Source of the DNA: Massilia forsythiae
GTDB taxonomy: Bacteria > Pseudomonadota > Gammaproteobacteria > Burkholderiales > Burkholderiaceae_D
Assembly: GCF_012849555.1 (NCBI RefSeq)
Contig: NZ_CP051685.1
Location: 3,720,001-3,784,000 of the forward strand
Length of the DNA stretch: 64,000 nucleotides
Direction of reading: 5' to 3'
Shown in pieces: positions 19,139-27,084 of this stretch. Under the pieces are notes generated by a model, which did not search any database, was not told the origin of the DNA, and saw only the letters and a program-made list of their open reading frames with translations. Every line of letters begins with the position of its first letter. Position 1 is the first letter of the stretch. The position numbers and the translations under genes were made by a program.

Positions 19139-21640
19139 TCAGAACTTCACGCCCACCCGCCCGTAGTAATACCCGCCGTTGATCCCGAACGGCGAGAAGG
19201 TCGGGTACACCGTCACCGCCGCATTGTCCAGGTTGGCGCGCCGCTCGGCCTGCAGCTGGGCGTTCACCTGGTCCGGATAGCGGTTGAACAGGTTGTTCGC
19301 GCCCACCGACACGGTCCAGGCGCGGCCGATGCGGTAGCTCACTTCCAGGTCGGTGATGGCGGCCGGCTTGATCTCGGTCTTGTAGTAGGTCGATCCGTCC
19401 GAGGAATCCAGCGCCGACGACCTGCCGTAGAACGCCTCGCGCAGGTTGACGGTCCAGTTCCCGAAGCGCCACAGCGCGCCCAGGTTCACGCGCACCCGCG
19501 GCGACGCCGTCTCCAGGTCGGCGATGGCGCTGGCGTCGAGCAGGGTCTGCGGCTGCAGCTGCAGCGGCGCCTGGTTGATCTTGATGACCTGCACCTTGTT
19601 GTAGTTGGCCGCCAGCGACCAGTCGACCTTGCCGGCCGCGCCGTAGCTGCTGTTCAGGGTGGCGACGAATTCCAGGCCGCGCGAGCGCGTGTTGACGGCG
19701 TTCGAGAAGATGTTGATGCCGGTTTGCACCACGGTCGGGTCGAGCACGTTGCCGTTGGCGATGATCGCCGCGGTGACCGCCGGCGAGTTCACCGCGCCGC
19801 CGGAACCGTACAGCGCGCCGGAGCCGACGATGCGGTCGCGGATCGTGATCTGGTAGGCGTCGGCGGTGATCGCCAGGTCCGGCGCCGGATTCAGGACGAT
19901 GCCGGCGCTGACGTTGGTCGAGGCTTCCGGGCGCAGACCGTTCACGCCGACCAGGCGCGCGCCGGGCGAATTCGGCGGCAGCTGCACGAAGGCGCTGCGC
20001 GGCGAGACGTTGGTGGCCGAATAATACGATTCGGCCAATGTCGGCGCGCGGAAGCCGTTCGAGTAGGTGGCGCGCACCGCCACCGCCGGCGAAAAGTCGT
20101 AGCGGCTGGTGAGCTTGCCGACGCGGGCGCTGCCGAAGTCGCTGAAGTGCTCGTAGCGGCCGGCAAGGTCGACCGTCCAGCCCTTCAGCGGCTGGCCGGC
20201 CAGGTTGGCGTAGGCGGCGCGGTTGTTGCGGCTGTGGCTGCCGGCGTCGGTCAGCGAAAAGCCGGGGAAGGATTGCGAGCCTTCCTTATAGCGCGAGGCG
20301 GCGTCGCCGGCGCCGATTTCGTACTCGTCGCGGCGCTGTTCCAGGCCGAGCGCGAAGTTCAGCGGCGCCGACCAGCCGACGTCGAACTCGCGGCTGAGGT
20401 CGAGGTTGTTGGTCCACTGGCTGGCGACGAACTTGCCGGCGTAGAAGGTCAGCGGGGTGCTGCCGGTGTCGGCGTACAGCGAGACGTTGGCCGAGTGCGC
20501 GACGCCGAGTTTCGCAGTGTCCTTGCCGTAGGTGCTGGACAGGTCCCAGCGCCAGTCGCCGGCAAGACGCCCCTTGATACCGGCGGTGAAGGCATAGTCT
20601 TCCTCGTCGAAGGTTTCCTGCGGCGAGAAGCCGGTCGGGTAGATCGCCGGCAGGCGGTCCGGCATGCGGTAGTTCTCGAAAGCGCGCGCTTCCTTCTTGC
20701 CGTAGGTGCCGAAGGCGTACAGCTGCAGGTCCGGATTCAGGTCGACGCCGAAGTTGGCGGCGCCGATGTGCTGGCGGTACTGGGCGTCGCCGGCGATGTG
20801 GTTGACGTACGGGTAGCCGGCGGCATTGCGCAGCTGCGGCAGGGCGGCCAGGCGCGCCGGGCTGATCACGCGCGGGTCGATGCCGCCGCGATCGGAAAAG
20901 CCGTGGTACTTGGTTTCCAGCGTCAGGTTCAGCCAGGCGTCGCCGAACGGCGCCAGGCCGAGGTTGATGCTGCCGTCGCCGGTGTGACCGCCGCCTTCGC
21001 GGCCGTCCTTGTCGCGGTAGCCGCCGCCGTTCAGGTTGATGTTGCCGCCTTGGGCGTTCTGCTTGAGGATGATGTTGACCACGCCGGCGATGGCATCGGT
21101 GCCGTACTGGGCGGCGGCGCCGTCCTGCAGCACCTCGATGTGGTCGATGGCCGAGACCGGGATGTAGTTCAGGTCGGCCGCGGCGCCGCCCTGGTAGGGG
21201 CCGCCCAGCACCGCCAGGTTCGAAGTGCCGTGGCGGCGCTTGCCGTTCACCAGCACCAGCGTGTTGTTGGGCGACAGGCCGCGCAGGCGCGCCGACAGCG
21301 TCATGTTGGCCATGTCGCCGCCGAAGGCCTGGGCGTTCAGCGACGGCAGGTTCTGCGACAGCGCCTGCAGCAGGTCGGGCTGGCCGGTGCGGCCCAGCGA
21401 GGTCGCGTCCAGCACCTGTACCGGCGAAGCGCTGTTCTCGACCTTCAGGCCGGCGGCGCGGGTGCCGGTGACGATCACGACGCCGGCGTTGGCCGGGCCG
21501 GCTTCGACCGCTGCCGGCACGGCTGCGGCGGGCGTGTCGGCCGGCGCGGCGGCCGGCTTGTCGTCGGCGGCCTGCGCCAGGCCCAGGCCGCAGGAAAGGA
21601 CGCCGGCGGCGACGCCGGAATGGAGGATGGCCTTGTGCAT
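19139..21640 (-). CDS. TonB-dependent outer-membrane receptor
   Basis: An 833-residue receptor: signal peptide (GVAAGVLSCGLGLAQA), Pro/Ala-rich linker, a TonB-box-like stretch (GVVIVTGTR near residue 53), a plug domain to about residue 190 with VEVLQDGAAAQYGTDAIAGV-type motifs, and a beta-barrel ending in the usual C-terminal Phe (GRVGVKF). It imports an unidentified substrate with energy from TonB-ExbBD. It is the fourth gene after the amine oxidase, cytochrome c and RidA genes on the same strand, but 154 bases separate it from RidA. The context suggests uptake of the amine substrate; this is inference. Confidence 0.92.
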   Translation of the reverse strand: MHKAILHSGVAAGVLSCGLGLAQAADDKPAAAPADTPAAAVPAAVEAGPANAGVVIVTGTRAAGLKVENSASPVQVLDATSLGRTGQPDLLQALSQNLPSLNAQAFGGDMANMTLSARLRGLSPNNTLVLVNGKRRHGTSNLAVLGGPYQGGAAADLNYIPVSAIDHIEVLQDGAAAQYGTDAIAGVVNIILKQNAQGGNINLNGGGYRDKDGREGGGHTGDGSINLGLAPFGDAWLNLTLETKYHGFSDRGGIDPRVISPARLAALPQLRNAAGYPYVNHIAGDAQYRQHIGAANFGVDLNPDLQLYAFGTYGKKEARAFENYRMPDRLPAIYPTGFSPQETFDEEDYAFTAGIKGRLAGDWRWDLSSTYGKDTAKLGVAHSANVSLYADTGSTPLTFYAGKFVASQWTNNLDLSREFDVGWSAPLNFALGLEQRRDEYEIGAGDAASRYKEGSQSFPGFSLTDAGSHSRNNRAAYANLAGQPLKGWTVDLAGRYEHFSDFGSARVGKLTSRYDFSPAVAVRATYSNGFRAPTLAESYYSATNVSPRSAFVQLPPNSPGARLVGVNGLRPEASTNVSAGIVLNPAPDLAITADAYQITIRDRIVGSGALYGSGGAVNSPAVTAAIIANGNVLDPTVVQTGINIFSNAVNTRSRGLEFVATLNSSYGAAGKVDWSLAANYNKVQVIKINQAPLQLQPQTLLDASAIADLETASPRVRVNLGALWRFGNWTVNLREAFYGRSSALDSSDGSTYYKTEIKPAAITDLEVSYRIGRAWTVSVGANNLFNRYPDQVNAQLQAERRANLDNAAVTVYPTFSPFGINGGYYYGRVGVKF

Positions 21641-21698
21641 GGATTACCCCTTGTTGTGGATTGCGTTTTGGACGATGCGTGACGACGCCGCGGTTGGC

Positions 21699-21725
21699 GG
21701 CTGTGCGCGCGCGACGCGCGCAGCC
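21699..21725 (-). other. Strong hairpin in the RidA-receptor gap
   Basis: An 11-bp stem with one G-U wobble and a five-base loop sits between the RidA-like gene and the downstream receptor gene. Without a T-tract it is not a clear terminator. It could lower read-through or stabilise the upstream mRNA, allowing different expression of the receptor. Confidence 0.4.
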
Positions 21726-21794
21726 GTCCCCGCGCCGCCCGGATGGGCGGCGTTGCGTCGGATTTTCCGGAACGGCCGGCGCCGCGGCGGCGCG

Positions 21795-22301
21795 TTATTT
21801 TTTGGCGGCCACCACCTCGATCTCGACCAGCCAGCCCGGATTCGACAGGCCGGCCACCTGCACCACGGCGCGCGCCGGCAGGTTCGGTTGGGCGCCGCCG
21901 AAGAACTGGGTATACGCTTCCATGAAGCCGGCCACGTCGCCCTTGCCGCCCTTGGCCGGGTCGCCCACCAGGAACACCTGCATCTTGACCACGTCGCCCA
22001 TCGACAGGCCCATGCCCTTGAGGATGTCCTGGATCTTGGTCAGCACCCCCATGGTCTGGGTGCGGGTGTCGCCGAAGGCGGCCAGGGTGTTCTGGTCGGC
22101 CGTCTTGCTGACCGCCGGCGGCACCTGGCCGCTGATGAAGTGGATGGTGGTGCCGGGCGGCAGGGTGACCGCCTGGGCGATCGGGAAGTCGGAGTTCGGC
22201 AGCTTGTGGCGCACGATGGCCTGGGCCGAGGCGGGCGGCAGCGCGGACAGCAGGATGGCGGCGCAGGTAGCAAGGGGGGCGATGCGGGAGCGGAGCGTCA
22301 T
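21795..22301 (-). CDS. Exported RidA family protein (imine deaminase type)
   Basis: A 168-residue Rid-family protein with a signal peptide (LATCAAILLSALPPASAQA), which is unusual since classical RidA is cytosolic. The Rid domain spans about residues 35-165; the conserved arginine that binds the substrate carboxylate is present in LPARAVVQVAGL, followed by WLVEIEVVAA. Rid proteins hydrolyse reactive enamines and imines to keto compounds and ammonia. It lies 32 bases after the cytochrome c gene in an operon headed by a flavin amine oxidase, an enzyme that would produce such imines. Confidence 0.85.
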   Translation of the reverse strand: MTLRSRIAPLATCAAILLSALPPASAQAIVRHKLPNSDFPIAQAVTLPPGTTIHFISGQVPPAVSKTADQNTLAAFGDTRTQTMGVLTKIQDILKGMGLSMGDVVKMQVFLVGDPAKGGKGDVAGFMEAYTQFFGGAQPNLPARAVVQVAGLSNPGWLVEIEVVAAKK

Positions 22302-22333
22302 GGAAGGCTTTCGTCGGGTTGCGTGAATGGGTT

Positions 22334-22765
22334 TCAGTGCTTATTTCCGAAGCGGCTGTGCGAGGCCGGCGCCACCCCGAGGGCGCTGCGCTGGGCGGCG
22401 ACGTCCGGTGCGGCCAGCGGCGCCGCGGCGTTGCCCCAGCTGCTGCGCACGTAGCTCAGCACCTGGGCGATGTCGCCGTCGTCGAGGCTGCCGGAAAAGT
22501 CGGGCATGCCGCCGCGGCCCTTGAGCAGCACCGTCGCGACTTCCAGCGGCGCGCCCTGCACGAAGGCGTTGCCGGCCAGGGCCGGAAAGGCGCCCGGGAT
22601 ACCCTGGCCGTTGGCCTGGTGGCAGGCGGCGCAGTTCTTGGCGAACAGGGTCTTGCCGTCGACTGCCGGCGGCGCGGACTGGGCGTGTGCGAAGCCGGCC
22701 GCGCTGGTCGCCAGCACCAGGCCGATGGCAACCGCTGCGCGCAGGATGGATGCGTTGCGTGTCAT
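22334..22765 (-). CDS. c-type cytochrome, exported
   Basis: A 143-residue monoheme cytochrome c: signal peptide (VAIGLVLATSAAGFAHA), heme motif CAACH near residue 46, and a probable axial Met in GGMPDFSGSLDDGDIAQVL near residue 90. Its ATG overlaps the amine oxidase stop (ATGA), so the two are translationally coupled. A longer upstream reading exists but runs through the amine oxidase. The pairing suggests it accepts electrons from that flavoenzyme, as CycN does for NicA2. Confidence 0.92.
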   Translation of the reverse strand: MTRNASILRAAVAIGLVLATSAAGFAHAQSAPPAVDGKTLFAKNCAACHQANGQGIPGAFPALAGNAFVQGAPLEVATVLLKGRGGMPDFSGSLDDGDIAQVLSYVRSSWGNAAAPLAAPDVAAQRSALGVAPASHSRFGNKH

Positions 22766-24342
22766 GCGCTGGCCCTCTTGTGGAGTTGTTCGATCTGCTG
22801 CCAGGCCGATTCGATGGCGCCGGCCTGCCAGCCGGTCAGGTAGCTCAGGTGTTCGCCGGCCAGCAGCACCCGGCCTTCGCCTTCGAGCAGGACCGGGTAG
22901 GCGTTCTTGCGCCCGGCCTCGTCCCACTCGGCCCAGCCGCCCAGGTTGTACTGGACCCGGTGCCAGGCCACCGAAAAGGCGTTCTCGTAGGCGTCGCGGT
23001 ATTGCGGGAAGATCCTTTCGCCGGCGCTGACCGCGAACTCGGCGCGCTCGGCTGGCGACAGGGCGCTGGCTTCGATCGCGTCCAGCGCGTAGTGGTAGTA
23101 GCCGAGGACCACGCCTTTCCTGCTTTGCCAGCCGGACGAGGGCAGGGAAATGGTGTTGATGCCCTTGATGTCGGTGAGCACGTGGCCGCCGTAGATCTGG
23201 TCGTCCTCTTCCCAGAAGCGGCGCTTCATCTGCAGGCCGATCTTGCCGACCGGCGCGTACGATACCGCCTTCATCGCGCCCTTGAAGCGCTCCGAGAAAT
23301 CGGTGTCGATGGTGCGCAGCACCGACAGCGGGATCGCGCACAGCACGTAGTCGGCGCTGACGCTGGAGAGCTTGCCGCTGGCGACGTCCTTGAGCGCGAC
23401 GGTGACCCCGTCCGGCGTCTGGCGGATGCGCTGCACTTCCTGGCCGTAGCGGATCTTGCCGCCCAGGCGGCTGGCGAAGCCCTGGGCGATGCGGTCCATG
23501 CCGCCCACCGGCTGGAACATGGTGGTGTGCATCGGGAATTCCTGCACCGCGCTGTAGACCTTGCCGACCTTGGACGACAGCAGGTCGCGGAAGGCGAGCG
23601 GATCGGACGCCGTGCCGGGACGCAGGCCGGCGCCCGGATTGACCGCCCAGCCGCGCCCGTTGCGGCCCTTGTAGGCCAGGTCCTTGGCGTTCAGCGCGCC
23701 CTCGTGCGCCAGGTAATCCAGCAGTAGGCGCTGGTCGTCCGGGTTCAGGCGCGTGTCGAGCAGCTTGTCCTGCACCGACTTGGCCAGCAGCTCGGCCACG
23801 TGGCCGCGCATGTCGGCCTTGACCTGTTCCGGGCGCAGGCGCCGTTTGGAAAACGGCCCGGCGTCTTCCATGTAGACCCAGGCATGATCGTTCTCGTTGA
23901 CCATGACTTCCAGCGGCACGTCGAACTGGCGCGTGTAGTACAGCGTCGACTGGTGGTCGAGCGGAATGCGCCAGGGGCCGTGGTTGATGTACTGGCCTTC
24001 GTCGAAGCGGCAGGTCTGCGCCTCGCCGCCCAGTTCCTGCAGCGCGAAGCCCTTGCGCGCCGTCTGGCAGCGTCCGCCGGCGAAGGGACGCGCTTCCAGC
24101 ACCTCGACCTGGTAGCCGAGTTTCGACAGTTCGTAGGCGGCGGTCATGCCGGCCAGGCCGGCGCCCAGCACCGCCACCTTCTTGCCCCTGCCGCTGCCGG
24201 ACAGCGCGGGCGGGGCATTGACCGTGGAGGCGATCCCCATCCCCCAGGCGTTCATCGTGTTGAGCAACAGGGCCGTACCGCCCACCGCGGCGGCACGGTA
24301 CAGGAATTCGCGTCGCGTCAGCGACGGAGACAAACGTTTCAT
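22762..24342 (-). CDS. Exported flavin-containing amine oxidase/dehydrogenase
   Basis: A 526-residue FAD enzyme of the monoamine oxidase family. The N terminus has a Tat-like signal (TRREFLYRAAAVGGTALLL). The FAD-binding loop is VAVLGAGLAGMTAAYEL near residue 55, followed by VEVLEARPFAGGR; the C-terminal FAD motif is RVLLAGEHLSYLTGWQAGAI. The family oxidises amines to imines. ATG at 24342 is chosen because AGAGGTG lies just upstream; a GTG six bases earlier is possible. It heads an operon with cytochrome c, RidA and a TonB receptor, suggesting a cytochrome-coupled periplasmic dehydrogenase. Substrate unknown. Confidence 0.88.
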   Translation of the reverse strand: MKRLSPSLTRREFLYRAAAVGGTALLLNTMNAWGMGIASTVNAPPALSGSGRGKKVAVLGAGLAGMTAAYELSKLGYQVEVLEARPFAGGRCQTARKGFALQELGGEAQTCRFDEGQYINHGPWRIPLDHQSTLYYTRQFDVPLEVMVNENDHAWVYMEDAGPFSKRRLRPEQVKADMRGHVAELLAKSVQDKLLDTRLNPDDQRLLLDYLAHEGALNAKDLAYKGRNGRGWAVNPGAGLRPGTASDPLAFRDLLSSKVGKVYSAVQEFPMHTTMFQPVGGMDRIAQGFASRLGGKIRYGQEVQRIRQTPDGVTVALKDVASGKLSSVSADYVLCAIPLSVLRTIDTDFSERFKGAMKAVSYAPVGKIGLQMKRRFWEEDDQIYGGHVLTDIKGINTISLPSSGWQSRKGVVLGYYHYALDAIEASALSPAERAEFAVSAGERIFPQYRDAYENAFSVAWHRVQYNLGGWAEWDEAGRKNAYPVLLEGEGRVLLAGEHLSYLTGWQAGAIESAWQQIEQLHKRASA

Positions 24343-24476
24343 CGGCACCTCTTTGGACTGGGAAAACTCTTATTGCGAAAACGTGTTTGCTTATTTGTGT
24401 TTCAGCAATACCCGTGCCAGCGAGAGGTGATAGATCCGGTTCTGCACAGTAAAAAATAAAGTATTTTTCCTTTTAT

Positions 24477-24492
24477 TCGAACGTAAGTTCGA
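24477..24492. promoter_or_regulatory. Palindrome, candidate operator of the amine oxidase operon
   Basis: The sequence TCGAAC-GTAA-GTTCGA is a perfect 6-bp inverted repeat about 135 bases upstream of the amine oxidase start in AT-rich DNA. Position and symmetry suit a dimeric regulator. The regulator is not identified. Confidence 0.4.
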
Positions 24493-24583
24493 TGTAATGA
24501 TTTATTTTCAAATAAAGTTTGTTCTGGCCTGCTTTTGCGCCGGTCGACGCAGATGCCGGGTGCACCGGTCGGCCGAGCCGGCG

Positions 24584-24618
24584 CCAGACTTTATTTTTCT
24601 TCGTCCAGACTTTGTTTT
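24584..24618. repeat. Direct repeat CCAGACTTT, 21-base period
   Basis: CCAGACTTTATTTT (24584-24597) and CCAGACTTTGTTTT (24605-24618) are near-identical copies 21 bases apart in the AT-rich gap next to a TnsB-like gene fragment. Spacing near two helical turns is typical of multi-site protein binding; transposase sites are one possibility. Confidence 0.45.
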
Positions 24619-24735
24619 CGCGATGGCGCGCTGCGTCGCCATGCCTGCCACGTGTTGCAAAGTGGAAGCGATCGACAGCCTTTTTTTATCCTTGTTTTGC
24701 ACTGCACCATCGTGGCCCGGACTGCACTCGATTGG

Positions 24736-25503
24736 TCATATTGCAACATCGTGTTGCACCGCAAACGCCGTCGCCCGCGCTTCCGGCATGCCGTCCCGGT
24801 CCAGCCAGTAACTGAACTGGCCGAAGCTGGGCACGGCGCCGGCATCGTGCCCGTCGAAGAATTCGCGCAGCATCTGGCGGTAGGCGGCGCGCCGCGAAAA
24901 GCCGGCGCCGGCGGGCTGGACGGCGCGGTGGCGCGTTACCGCGCTGCGGAAGATGGCGCGCGTGGCGGCGTCGATGTTCAGCCCCGGATGCATGCCCGCC
25001 TTGCGCGGCCGGCCGCGCTTGACGCCCTCGGTGGCGGCGCGCACCTTGCCGCGCGCGCCCGAGTTGCCGTAGTCGGGCAGCAGCGCGTCGATGGTCTGGC
25101 CGCGCTCCCAGAAGCGGCGCAGGTAGCGCAGCACGCTGGGCCGCGACACGCCGTGTTCCAGCGCGCACTGCGCCACCAGGGCGGCGCGCTCGCGCGGCCG
25201 GTATAGCGCCGGCGCCTGCTGCTGCAGCGTGTTCACGATGCGCCAGGCCTTGTTCTGCAGCGCGCGGTGGCGGGCGGGCAGGTGCGGCGGCGGCGGCGGC
25301 GCCGCATACGGGTCGTGCGCCAGCAGGCGCGCGCGCCGCCCCAGCACGTCGTCGGCCAGCGTCTGCAGCGGGATGCTGCGCGGCTGGCTGTGCTCGATGC
25401 CGAGCTCGAAGGTCCAGGCCAGGGCAAGCCGGTGGTCGATCCACAGGATGCGCAGCGTGCGCTGCAAAGCCACATACGCGATCACATCGTTTCGCAGGAA
25501 CAT
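24736..25503 (-). pseudogene. Truncated TnsB/Mu-type transposase (N-terminal region only)
   Basis: A 255-residue open frame resembling the N-terminal DNA-binding part of TnsB-like transposases: RTLRILWIDHRLALAWTFEL, then the helix-turn-helix segment GVSRPSVLRYLRRFWERGQT, ALLPDYGNSGARGKVR, KRGRPR and a final FGQFSYWLD. Full TnsB-like proteins continue for hundreds of residues with a DDE catalytic core, which is absent; the frame stops in AT-rich DNA. It is therefore probably a remnant, unless the fragment was kept as a DNA-binding protein. ATG at 25503 is preferred to a GTG at 25563. Family assignment is from remembered motifs. Confidence 0.6.
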
Positions 25504-25619
25504 GAGCGGCCTCCGCAAGGATTCAGGTAATGCGGGCCGAATGCAAGTATCAAGCCAGAGCACAATGTTTTTGAAGATACAAGCCCAACACTATTGGCGC
25601 AGATCAAACATTAACGTCG

Positions 25620-25665
25620 TGCCGCACTTACTCTGTGAGCTTCGTGCCGCAGACGATTTGCGGCA
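25620..25665. promoter_or_regulatory. Repeated TGCCGCA motif upstream of phasin gene
   Basis: TGCCGCA occurs at 25620-25626 and 25645-25651, and inverted (TGCGGCA) at 25659-25665, within 95 bases of the phasin start. Phasin genes are often controlled by the repressor PhaR, whose known sites are TGC/GCA-rich. This could be such an operator; the match is suggestive only. Confidence 0.35.
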
Positions 25666-25712
25666 TCGCAGCAGGACCTTTCGAACAACCCATCAATCCT
25701 ATGAGGTAACGC

Positions 25713-26333
25713 ATGTTCCCATTTCCACAAAGCATTAATCCGGCAGTGCGCACCCATGTCGATGCCCAGACTGCCTTCATGAACGACATCTCGAAATCGA
25801 TGTTCCGCTCGTTCCAGCAGATGTGCGACCTGAACATCCAGCTGATGCAGACGCTGCTGGAAGAATCGGCCCTGGCCGGCAAGCAGATCATGAGCGTCGA
25901 CCGCCAGTCGGAACTGCTGAGCGCGGCATCCTCGCGCGCCCAGCCGACCAGCGACAAGCTGCGCGCCTACCAGCAGCACATCTCGCGCCTGGCCGCCGAT
26001 GCCCAGGTCGACATGGCGCGCGTGACCGAGCAGCACGTGCAGACCACCACCCGCACCGCCCGCGCCCTGGCCGACGAAGTGGCGCGCGACGCCACCGAGC
26101 AGACCGAGCGCGGCCTGCGCGCCCAGCAGGAAACCGTGCGTCAGTATGCCGATCCGTTCACCCGCGGCGACGGCGCCGGCGCCAAGGCACGTGCCGGCAG
26201 CGGCGACGGCGCGGCGTCGGCCGAGTTCACCGCATCCGCCGACGGCGCCTCGGCCACCGTCAGCGGCCAGTACACCCCGCCGGGCCAGGGCCAATCGTCC
26301 GGGCAGCGCGACCGCGGCACGTCGGCGCACTGA
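25713..26333 (+). CDS. Phasin family protein
   Basis: A 206-residue phasin-like protein of the type that coats polyhydroxyalkanoate granules. Residues 1-150 are a long amphipathic helical region (DISKSMFRSFQQMCDLNIQL, TSDKLRAYQQHISRLAADAQ). The last 55 residues are Gly/Ala/Ser-rich and probably disordered. The ATG follows TGAGGTAAC. PHA synthesis genes are not in the window. It is convergent with the LytTR regulator gene. Confidence 0.85.
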   Translation: MFPFPQSINPAVRTHVDAQTAFMNDISKSMFRSFQQMCDLNIQLMQTLLEESALAGKQIMSVDRQSELLSAASSRAQPTSDKLRAYQQHISRLAADAQVDMARVTEQHVQTTTRTARALADEVARDATEQTERGLRAQQETVRQYADPFTRGDGAGAKARAGSGDGAASAEFTASADGASATVSGQYTPPGQGQSSGQRDRGTSAH

Positions 26334-26358
26334 CCCGCCTGCGGCAGGCGATCCGGCA

Positions 26359-27084
26359 TCACAGCCGTTCCAGCACCGCTTCCCGGTACTGGCGGCTGCA
26401 CGGCACGCGCGCACCGCCGCGCAGCAGCAATTCGCAATCGCCCTTGTCCAGCACCAGCACGCGCTCGATGCTGGGCAGGTGCACGGCGGCACGGCGGTGG
26501 CAGCGCATGAAGGCGGGTCCGAGCTGCGGCAGCAGCGCCGCCAGCGTCCGGCGCAGCAGCGGGCTGGCGGCGCCGGTATGCAGCACCACGTAGTTGTCTG
26601 CGGTCTCGATCCACTGGATGTCGCTGGTCCGCACCACGCGCGTGCCGCCGCGCTCGGGCACCAGCAGCTGTTGCAGAGGCTGTGAGGGCCGTGCCGCGGC
26701 CGGGGCGGACCGATGCTCGCGCAGGCGAGCCTGATGGCGTGCCTGCACACGCTGTAGCGTGCGCCGCAGGCGCGCGGCGTCGAAGGGTTTGGTCAGGTAA
26801 TCGACGGCATCGGCATCGAAAGCCTGCAGCGCGTAGCGGTCGTGGGCGGTGACGAACACGATCAGCGGCGCCGGGTCGGGCAGGGCCGCCGCCAGTTCGA
26901 TGCCGGACAATTCAGGCATGGCGATGTCGAGGAACAGCACGTCGGGCAGGAAGCCGGCGATGCACGCCAGCGCTTCGAGGCCGTCCTGCGCTTCGGCCAG
27001 CGCCTCGATGCCGTCCTGCGGCGCCAGCATGCGGCGCAGGCGCGCACGCGCGGGCGCTTCGTCGTCGACGATCAAGATGCGCAT
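26359..27084 (-). CDS. LytTR-type response regulator
   Basis: A 241-residue response regulator. The receiver (residues 1-115) has the acidic pair in ILIVDDE, phospho-acceptor Asp in VLFLDIAMPELSGIE and the conserved Lys in DYLTKPF. The C-terminal LytTR DNA-binding domain (about 140-240) shows IQWIETADNYVVLHT and MRCHRRAAVHL. Its start overlaps the end of the upstream LytS-type kinase gene by 13 bases, marking a cognate pair. Target genes are unknown. Confidence 0.93.
   Translation of the reverse strand: MRILIVDDEAPARARLRRMLAPQDGIEALAEAQDGLEALACIAGFLPDVLFLDIAMPELSGIELAAALPDPAPLIVFVTAHDRYALQAFDADAVDYLTKPFDAARLRRTLQRVQARHQARLREHRSAPAAARPSQPLQQLLVPERGGTRVVRTSDIQWIETADNYVVLHTGAASPLLRRTLAALLPQLGPAFMRCHRRAAVHLPSIERVLVLDKGDCELLLRGGARVPCSRQYREAVLERL

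Larger units (their letters stand above)
24349..24735. other. AT-rich gene-free gap upstream of the amine oxidase operon
   Basis: About 390 bases with no convincing gene, much richer in A+T than the flanks, especially 24355-24540 and 24590-24690. It holds the amine oxidase operon leader, a short palindrome (24477-24492), a 21-base-period direct repeat (24584-24618) and scattered TTGCA words. It may combine a promoter region with the decayed end of a mobile element whose transposase fragment lies next to it. Confidence 0.5.

Noticed and set aside
22762-24342. Specific naming as nicotine oxidoreductase
   Set aside because: The resemblance to NicA2 is in layout and family only. No nicotine catabolic genes are nearby, so the substrate is left open.
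24736-25503. Functional Tn7-like transposon
   Set aside because: Only an N-terminal TnsB-like part is visible, with no TnsA, TnsC, TniQ, catalytic core or paired ends. Called a remnant instead.
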